From contig VZTI01003801.1 of assembly GCA_013397865.1 (NCBI GenBank), positions 747,093-811,092 of the forward strand: DNA of 64,000 nucleotides, in the 5' to 3' direction. Position numbers and translations under genes: made by a program. The DNA comes from Struthidea cinerea (Eukaryota; Chordata; Aves; Passeriformes; Corcoracidae). Position 1 is the first letter of the stretch. Each line of letters opens with the position of its first letter. The notes beneath the pieces were generated by a model that saw only the letters and a program-made list of their open reading frames with translations, had not been told where the DNA came from and made no database searches. Shown here in pieces: positions 57,105 to 64,000 of the stretch.

Positions 57105-57463
57105 CTAAAGGAGGTATAAATACAGACTCAGGTCAAAATAAGAGGCATTACATGGCTAAAACCTGCTGGCACCAGTGTTTTGCTGAAAAAGTAACATAAA
57201 TACTGTGTCTGATCAACAAAAATTTTAAACAAAAGCTTAATTTCAACTATCTTCGTTCATGTCACTGAAATAGTCCATAGTTTCCATACAGGTCTGCCAC
57301 GAAATTGAAGAAAAACCCACATGAAACATACAACACCACATTTCCTTAAAATACCATCTTTTTATAAAAAGAAGGGTTGTTTGCCATTCCCTATGGCTGC
57401 TTAATAATGAATCATTTCTTACCACTTGTGATTAAAATGTCAGACACAAGATTAGTTCCCTAC

Positions 57464-57666
57464 CTACTGAGCTGCTGGAGAGAGGCACTGAGCTCCTTTT
57501 CCCATTTCTGACATTTGGAGATCAGTCTTTGTAGTTCTGCCTCTTGGTCTCTCACACGACTGTTGAGGTGGTTAATGCTTGCTTTGGGCAAGTAAGGCTT
57601 CACTTTATTCAATAAAGCTTTAACCTCTTGGATGTCTCTATCTCTGCCTTCAGATGTTAGGAAGTG
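57464..57666 (-). CDS. SYNE2: SYNE2 window exon 5 (203 nt)
   Basis: Starts phase 0 and ends phase 2 (split codon AG|C, Ser); acceptor CTTTTCAG, donor GTAGGG. It encodes HFLTSEGRDRDIQEVK, against human FLTLEGRNSKIKQV, then a charged helix ending SASLQQLS. Confidence 0.92.
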
Positions 57667-58443
57667 CTGAAAAGGACCACAAACACAAGATGTATTTGTC
57701 AAATTTGCTGTAGTGTAATAGATATTTATGTTACAAGAGCTTTTCAGCTCCTGTTATCTCCACAGGTATTTTTTCCAGAAATTCCAGTTCCTGAAAAGGA
57801 ATATATGTTAATTCACAGTTTGCTAATTATTCCACATGTAAATGGAAAAGTTGCTGTTTGTAAAATAAGGAGAACGTGGAGTTGATGACTCATGTTCTCT
57901 TCTCTACAGTACTGGTACACACAGGAACAGGCAAGCAGCATCCAAATCTAGCACTGACATCACTCCATCTCCTGCTGCTGCTTAACTGTGATTGCTTCTT
58001 GCAGATGTTCTGGCTTTTCCATCTGTTTTCTGTTCATTCTGTCTGACTTGGAGAGAAAATCTGGCTACAACAAATCAAATGCAAATTTTTCACATTTGAG
58101 TCCATTGGGGATCAGAATTTCATGCTACTATCTACATGTTTGACTTTCTGCAGCCTTGCACACTGAAGTACTTGGTCAAGGTCCACTGACTTTCATTAAC
58201 TACTGTCCTGTGTCTCTCACTTGCCCGAGTTGTCTGAACCTGAACACTGACACCTCATTTCAATCAAGTTTTATTTTCATTGCCCTTATTTTCCTAATGC
58301 TTTACGTTATAGGAGATGTTCTTTCAGCCTCAAGTTATAAAACCACTGCAGTTGAATTCAGTCTCAAGAACAGTCTCATGGGTAAAAACAGCAACACTTC
58401 AAGAACTATCAGCTTTAAAAACTACAGTATTTTAATACTTTAC

Positions 58444-58556
58444 CTTTAGCCTCTGTAGTCTTTCTTCCAGAACGGGTTTTGTTTCTGAGGGCTCAAAGCA
58501 ACCCTTCAGAGACAGCTGAGTGCTGCTGAACCAGTCATTAAAATTCTTGCACTGAC
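58444..58556 (-). CDS. SYNE2: SYNE2 window exon 4 (113 nt)
   Basis: Starts phase 1 and ends phase 0. The acceptor has an uninterrupted T run followed by CAG; donor GTAAAG. It encodes QCKNFNDWF, identical to human, then a spectrin-like helix ending EERLQRLK. The Trp in the first helix is typical of spectrin repeats. Confidence 0.93.
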
Positions 58557-59276
58557 CTGAAAAAAAAAGTACATTCCAATTTCTTTTATTAATTGCATTC
58601 TGTAAAAGAAAAACCTATTTAACATGAAGACTTCAGACAATTTACAATTATATTTATCAGCGCTACTGTCAAAGGTTGCTTTTCACTACAGCACATGTGA
58701 CTGAAAATGCTGCAGCTCTCATTTTTTTTTTTACCCAGCATTAGCTGACAATCAACACACCTGTTCTCTAGGAACAGTCTGTTACACACAGCAGTTTGGG
58801 TAAACAAGACCTGGAATAGCCTAGTGGAAACTTTTCTCATTTCCACACCTATTAATACTATTTAAAAAACATTTGAAGACATGAGACTACCTCTGGGCTG
58901 AATTTCTAACCTGCACAATCCTGTGTCTTGCTCAAAGTGAAGAGTAATAATATCAGTTATTCTTATAACTAACTTTAAATAAAGAAGTAACTGGAGAAAA
59001 TTAAAGTGTTGGATTTCTGTATTTTTAAATTAAATACTCTGACATTTGTTCCTGTATTACGCTTTATGCTACTTTTATCTATTTTTTTAAACACAAAAAT
59101 AAGAAACTAAATATTTTCAATCAGACTGACAGTTGTTTCTCTTCAAATCTTTATCTTGTTCAGAACCCTGAGGCAGTTTGGGATATCAAAGCAGTTTCAG
59201 ACACCTAACCAATTAATTGCATAACCTTTAAGTCATTGTGGTGGTCAGTGCAAACCTGTGAAATGTGTTCACTTAC

Positions 59277-59442
59277 GATTCAAAACACCAATAAAGTGAT
59301 CTTGAAGCACATGTTTCTTGTTATTAAATAAATCAGTGACACATTTAAGCTGCTTATTTAATTCATCCACATCAGGACAATCTGTCTCTTCCTGGAGTAA
59401 TGCCACAAGGTGTTCTTGTTGCAGAATTTTCTGGTGTATCTC
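59277..59442 (-). CDS. SYNE2: SYNE2 window exon 3 (166 nt)
   Basis: Starts phase 0 and ends phase 1, the only phase-1 intron in the window; donor GTAAGT. It encodes EIHQKILQQEH and then VTDLFNNKKHVLQDHF, matching human SDLFNTKKSVLQDHF. With exon 4 it makes up a 279-nt (93-codon) unit. Confidence 0.93.
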
Positions 59443-60380
59443 CTAAGGTTAAAAAAAAAAGGGGACATTTTTAAAATGAAAATTTTGAAGAGCAAGCAGA
59501 AGTTCACTGTACAGAGCTGCTTTAGTACAAACTAGAGTTTTGCAAAAGGGTTTAGCCCTGCCTATGTGTCAAAATAATTTCTTAAATAATTCTGGCATTA
59601 ACAAGGCAATCAGTAGGTAGGTGTAAGCACTAAATTCTCCTTGAGCAGTGTGTATATACCTGTAAGCACACATAACCAGAGAACAGACATGTGAACAGTG
59701 CCATTGTATGTTTCAGAGCATATAATACTTACAAGCTGTAATACCTTAGCTGCCACAGGCATTATTCCACCCCCTAAATTCCTTATTCTGCCTGTCAAGA
59801 CCCCATGGGATGAAAGGTAACTTAGAGGTACCTAGAGAATTAAATAAAAGTGCTATCTTTCCTCCAGTGGCTGTGATTTCACTGCCCCAAACACTAGTGG
59901 TCTCACACCCACATTGTGCATAATCCACTCACTGCTCCACAGGAGGTTTAAATCTTGCCTGCCTAAGCCTCCAAGCTTGAGTTTCAGCAAGTATTTGGCT
60001 GGAATTGTCTACTGGGAGCTCCCCTTGCAGTCAGGCTCAGGTGGCACAAAGGCATTCTCTGTATATTACCCAGTCTCAGAAAATACACAACTCAAACACC
60101 CACCACTGCCTGAACATATCCTGGGTGGCAATATTGCTGTTGTGCCTAGGATTAACCATTTCCAACAGCTGCAAGGGTTAACTAAACATATCTGATAATT
60201 CCAGCAAAAAGAGGCTTTTCTTCCATGTTTCTGGCAGCTTAAGGAAATATTCAAGCCAGGCTCTTCACTTGAGTTATTCCAGCAGTTTACAATTTAAACA
60301 GGATGAACACTTATCAACGCTTGCCCAAGAGAGAAACTGTACACAAATTTATAAAATATACACAATTTGCGGCGTGCTAC

Positions 60381-60581
60381 CTCTAGTTTAGTAAAGATCT
60401 CTAAGGTGTCTGAAGGAGATAAAGCTTTGAGAAGTGATTCAGTCATTCCAATCTGTGTCTTGGCCAGATCAAGGTCTCCTTTCAGTTCTGCTGTATTCAC
60501 AGTGAGCTCACCGGTCCCTCGCTTTGCTGACAAGAGCTCTTTTATTAGCTCCATTTTTTGCAAAACAGATGATCTGATGAC
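60381..60581 (-). CDS. SYNE2: SYNE2 window exon 2 (67 codons)
   Basis: Phase 0-0, acceptor TTTTAAG, donor GTAGCA. It encodes a spectrin-repeat helix pair with the strongly conserved block TQIGMTESLLKALSPSD, almost identical to human. An in-frame Met follows ten codons in, but the exon clearly starts upstream at the acceptor (VIRSSVLQKME, human VMESSILNKME). Confidence 0.94.
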
Positions 60582-61844
60582 CTTAAAATTGGAAATAAAC
60601 GTACATCAATTATAGTGCATTGATTTCCTAGAATATCACAAAAACCCACGATAGACATAAAAAGAAATTAAGTGATCTGAAGTCCAGACGTTTCAATTAC
60701 AGTTGTTTTGATTTGTTTCCCTCCCACTCCAGAAACTGAAAAACATTTAAGTCCTGCTTTTCTGAGGAGGAATGATCTCACTTCATCTTTATTAGCATTT
60801 TTACTGGTGCCCTTCAGTGCCTACTCTTAGCTGGATAAAAGCCCTACTTGAGCTTCGGCTGCCATGAAAAAGAGGGTGGCAGCTCTCTTTGTACCACACC
60901 TCCCTGCAGTGATTCCACCGGGGAAAATTTCCCACAGTGACCCAAGAAAAGGCCAGCAGAGAGGTGGAGAGCTCTGGCTCGAGACTATTCACTAAGGAGC
61001 AACAGGTCCTGAATGCCATTCTTGACTTGCATGAGGCAGCAGCTCAGTGGGATCACACGGTGGGATGCCACCCTAGGGACTCACTCAGGGCATCTCGTGC
61101 TCCCGAGGAGCACAGCGTGCACAGAACAAGGTCGCCGAGTCCTTCCCTAAGCTCCTTAGATCACTTTACCCAGTGAAACTCCTCTCAGTTCACTGCCTGC
61201 TGAGGATAAACACAGAAATAGCCAAACGGGGTCAAGCTCAAGGTGCATCTGACAGACACAGCGAGCAGGTGAGCAGGGAACTGCTACAGGAGCAAGGTAG
61301 GCTAACATGGTCTTAAACAAGAATTTATTCTTTGCTGTGTGAAGCTACCACAGAAAGATGAAGATTTCCTCGTGATATCCCAAAGGAAAACATCACAGTA
61401 AACATCACCCTATGCAAGAAACTGCACATTACCAAGCTGCATTAAGCTATCTCAAGGCAAAGGTAGAGTTTAAAACACAGAGTCAGCAAAGCTGAGTTCC
61501 TGGCATCCCCCAAGACATGATGAGGTTCATCGTGCCCTGCTGTTGGCCAACAGCTAAACACCAGGTATCACTGATATCAGCCTCTCTGAGCAGGCCCAAG
61601 TGCCTAAAAAGGCACAGAAGTGAGAAAGACCTTTGTGTTCAAAATGACAGATTTGGTTCCAACAGCCTCTAACAGCCTGAGAGATACAGCAAATGAAATG
61701 CCACTGCCCACTGGCAACAAAATGCCTCCAACTCTCCTCAAGTAGATTTAAGTAAAACCAGTAAATGATTGTGGCAAAGGCAATACTAGAAGCAGGGCTA
61801 TAGTAAGGAGTCCTGGTGTATCAGCTATAAAAGCTTCTTTGTAC
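60582..61844 (-). other. Intron between exons 1 and 2 (1.3 kb)
   Basis: A GC-richer patch at about 60900-61150 contains no recognised repeat or exon. Nothing else supported. Confidence 0.75.
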
Positions 61845-61946
61845 CTGTAGCTCCAGTGGAGGTTCATTACTATTCAGAAGTTCTTCTATCTCAGCCACCG
61901 TGCTGTCGAATTTTTGGAGTTTCTGCTCTTGGACTCGTAAGCATGC
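61845..61946 (-). CDS. SYNE2: SYNE2 window exon 1 (34 codons)
   Basis: Phase 0 at both ends, acceptor ...TTTAG, donor GTACAA. It encodes a short helical segment ending AEIEELLNSNEPPLELQ, which parallels human nesprin-2 AEIQFLLQSSEIPLELQ. This is the first exon in the window. The preceding exon must lie above base 64000, because the 2 kb upstream carries no matching sequence. Confidence 0.9.
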
Positions 61947-64000
61947 CTAAAGGTGCAAAAAACACATCAGTAACTCTGCTTCCCCCCAAATTAAATCTCC
62001 ATGTTTCTGTTAGAAAATTACATTAAAATATTCTGATTATGCCTTTTGGCATATAGAGGTGTCACAATTTGTTCATTTCCTGATTTTCATTTTAGCAATT
62101 CAGGCATTTTATGTATTCCAGTCAGAAACACTCTGCTTCTCAGGAAAAGCAGCTGATAATGCAAATCTAGCATATATTTAAGAATCGTAATTATTTTGCT
62201 TCGAGTAAGTTTTCAAGAAAGTAATTTTAATTTTGCATTTATGTCTCACTGCTCCTATTAAAAGGGATATTCTCAGATGTCACAGACTTGAAGTCAAGAA
62301 TTGGCATCCTGGTGGCACGTGCTTTGGTATGGATGTGATGAAATACAACACACGTTGTAAACACTTTTTAAATGTAAATCCTTTGCATATGGAAAGACCT
62401 CCACTCATGTGAATGTACTTTGGAACAAGTCAGTAAGGTGAAGGTAAAATGCCAGCTTCAATTTATGAACAGGATAATCACATTGTCTCATATTCTCAAA
62501 TCGATATTCCAGGCTCCCTGAGGACAAAGCATTCCTTTTGTGGTCTCTGTACAAGCAATTTATCAAAACCCATTCATGTGCTGCAGCCCTTAAAAGAGTC
62601 TGCATTTGCACACAGGCTACGGGGGGGAAAGCAGAACTTCTCTCACATTATTTATACTAAAATTATCCTTAAATACACAGTCCACTAATTCACTGCTCTG
62701 TTCTTTTGTGACGGGCTCCTTGAAAACACATGCACCAGTGCTCTGCTCACAAAGGACCCTGGGTTTCAACCCTGCGTAACATGATACACATTGCAACAGT
62801 TGGGGGTCTTTCTGGAATTAACATAAATGTAGAGATGTTCCAGGGTCAACAAAAGAACAGTAATAATACAGTGACAAATCAACCCAATGCCCTCTGCACT
62901 TGGAATTTTTTTACAAAAATTCCAACGCACTGGTTCAGTTTTCTCTCCTTCTATTCCGCTTTTTTAGCAGCTCATGGAAACATGGTTTCTGTGTCCCTTG
63001 CCCTCTTCTCCCTCCTCTTTTGAGACTTATCTCTCACAAGGAAGCAGCAGAATAACCTTAGCGTAGCCACCTCCAGCACAGCCCTTCCTACGAGGAGCAG
63101 AGTCACATCAGGCTGGACTTGAGCATTTTCCAGGTAACAAAATGGCCCTAAAGATGCATTTTCCAGCTGGTGCATTTTCACTGGAGCCTCTAGGGACCTA
63201 AACTACCAGAGGTAAATTCTGGCAATACAATGGTAAAGACAACAATGATGTGACAAAATATCCAGTGCTGCACAGTGGATATGCCACTGTTTCCTAGTGA
63301 AGAGCCGTACAAAAAGAGCACCTTGGCTTTTTACTGCTCTGCAAATTAAAACAGATGAGGAGTGCTAACAGTAGGAGGAAAGCTGCAAACAAGCATAATA
63401 AAAACCAGGCCATTTGTAGCTTGTAAACACCAAGGAAAATCTGCCTGCAAATTTTCAAACAAGAGGGTATGGGATATATTTGTGTCTCAATCACACTCAA
63501 GCAGGAAATTATTTTTCCTTACTAGACACTGGTTATGACCACAACAAAGCAGCACAGCTGGTCCACTGAGGCCCTAAAGTTAGAAATTAAAATATTTTCC
63601 CCCGTACGTGAAGCTCTTCAATGGCACAGACCCAGCGCATGTGTTTTTACACCCAGCTGCACCCTGACACCAAGAATTAATGTCAATCTGTGCTAAAGGG
63701 GCACGAGCAGCCCAGGCTCTGCTGCTGTCTGCCCGTGTGCAGCCCCTGGAGATGCTCAGCAGCCACTCTCTGTTGAGGCTGCAGAAAGTTACAGTGAGGA
63801 ACATACTGGGACAGGGGGAAAATAAACCACCTCTGCAACCTCTTCTTGAGCTGTGCATTGCCCAGCTGTCCCAGAGGCTCCAGCATCCTCACTGAATAGG
63901 CCATTTCTACCTAGAAAATGAATCATTAGCCTGCACACACTCTCTTCTTTCTTCTCTGTGCACCACTGTACTCCAGGCTACAAGCTCTACAAGCCTTCTC
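61947..64000 (-). other. Intron upstream of exon 1 (3' part of it)
   Basis: At least 2 kb of intron. I looked for the expected preceding nesprin-2 sequence (human ...EERERLKEELQVHEQK) and found none, so that exon lies beyond base 64000. No repeat recognised. Confidence 0.75.

Larger units (their letters stand above)
1..64000 (-). other. SYNE2: SYNE2 (nesprin-2 giant) gene, internal part; both ends outside the window
   Basis: All coding evidence in the window belongs to this one gene. Nesprin-2 spans the outer nuclear membrane through a C-terminal KASH segment bound by SUN proteins, and its giant form reaches actin through N-terminal CH domains; the part encoded here is the spectrin-repeat rod between them. 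The 52 exons join in one continuous frame of 3,606 codons. Of 51 complete introns, 42 are phase 0, one is phase 1 (after exon 3) and eight are phase 2. Introns of 300-1000 bp not listed separately (2582-2993, 3177-3803, 6192-6778, 6953-7618, 11036-11597, 11730-12591, 12734-13380, 13494-14436, 14557-15515, 19428-20194, 21397-21946, 32580-33100, 33284-33623, 38733-39504, 39771-40139, 40356-40804, 40950-41652, 41976-42655, 46111-46485, 50784-51738, 51874-52351, 52709-53554, 53720-54409, 56239-56592, 57105-57463, 57667-58443, 58557-59276, 59443-60380) hold nothing I can support beyond repeats listed below. SYNE1 was considered and rejected on sequence. Confidence 0.96.

Noticed and set aside
1..64000. 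SYNE1 (nesprin-1) as the identity of the gene
   Set aside because: SYNE1 is the paralogue with a similar rod, but the order and wording of conserved blocks (for example TQIGMTESLLKALSPSD, EKLRIKYSEMYTIVPAEIE, STCDVESKRYERT) match nesprin-2 as I remember it.
61947..64000. An additional upstream SYNE2 exon
   Set aside because: Searched the minus-strand frames for the preceding human-like segment and found no match; remaining ORFs are unrelated.

Overview
The window is vertebrate nuclear DNA, most likely from a bird. It lies entirely inside one very large gene on the minus strand, SYNE2 (nesprin-2, the giant outer nuclear membrane spectrin-repeat protein of the LINC complex). The bird assignment rests on many fragments of CR1 LINEs with the typical avian 3' end, and on short introns (average about 1 kb). 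The SYNE2 assignment rests on near-verbatim matches, exon after exon and in the right order, to human nesprin-2 as I remember it.

I place 52 internal coding exons, numbered 1-52 in transcript order, from 61845-61946 (first) down to 636-812 (last). They total 10,818 nt, or 3,606 codons, with no stop or phase conflict. That is roughly the middle half of a protein of about 6,900 residues. The N-terminal actin-binding CH domains lie beyond base 64000, and the C-terminal repeats and KASH membrane anchor lie below base 1, so neither gene end is present.

Layout from high to low coordinates: 62-53 kb, exons 1-10, ordinary spectrin-like helices; 53-46 kb, exons 11-15, a low-complexity acidic linker containing three phase-0 exons that I cannot match to human; 46-42.6 kb, exons 16-17, including a 2,104-nt giant exon; 42-28 kb, exons 18-29, well-conserved helical repeats; 24.6-14.4 kb, exons 30-37, a poorly conserved acidic and Ser/Pro-rich linker with spectrin-like pieces in exons 31, 35 and 36; 13.5-0.6 kb, exons 38-52, conserved spectrin repeats.

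Introns hold CR1 fragments in both orientations, a few small tandem repeats and otherwise unremarkable AT-rich sequence. There are no RNA genes, CRISPR arrays, viral genes or bacterial-type operons that I can support. The observations most worth checking are the three bird-specific linker exons, the very long run of frame-preserving exons, and two intronic open reading frames with splice-like ends.
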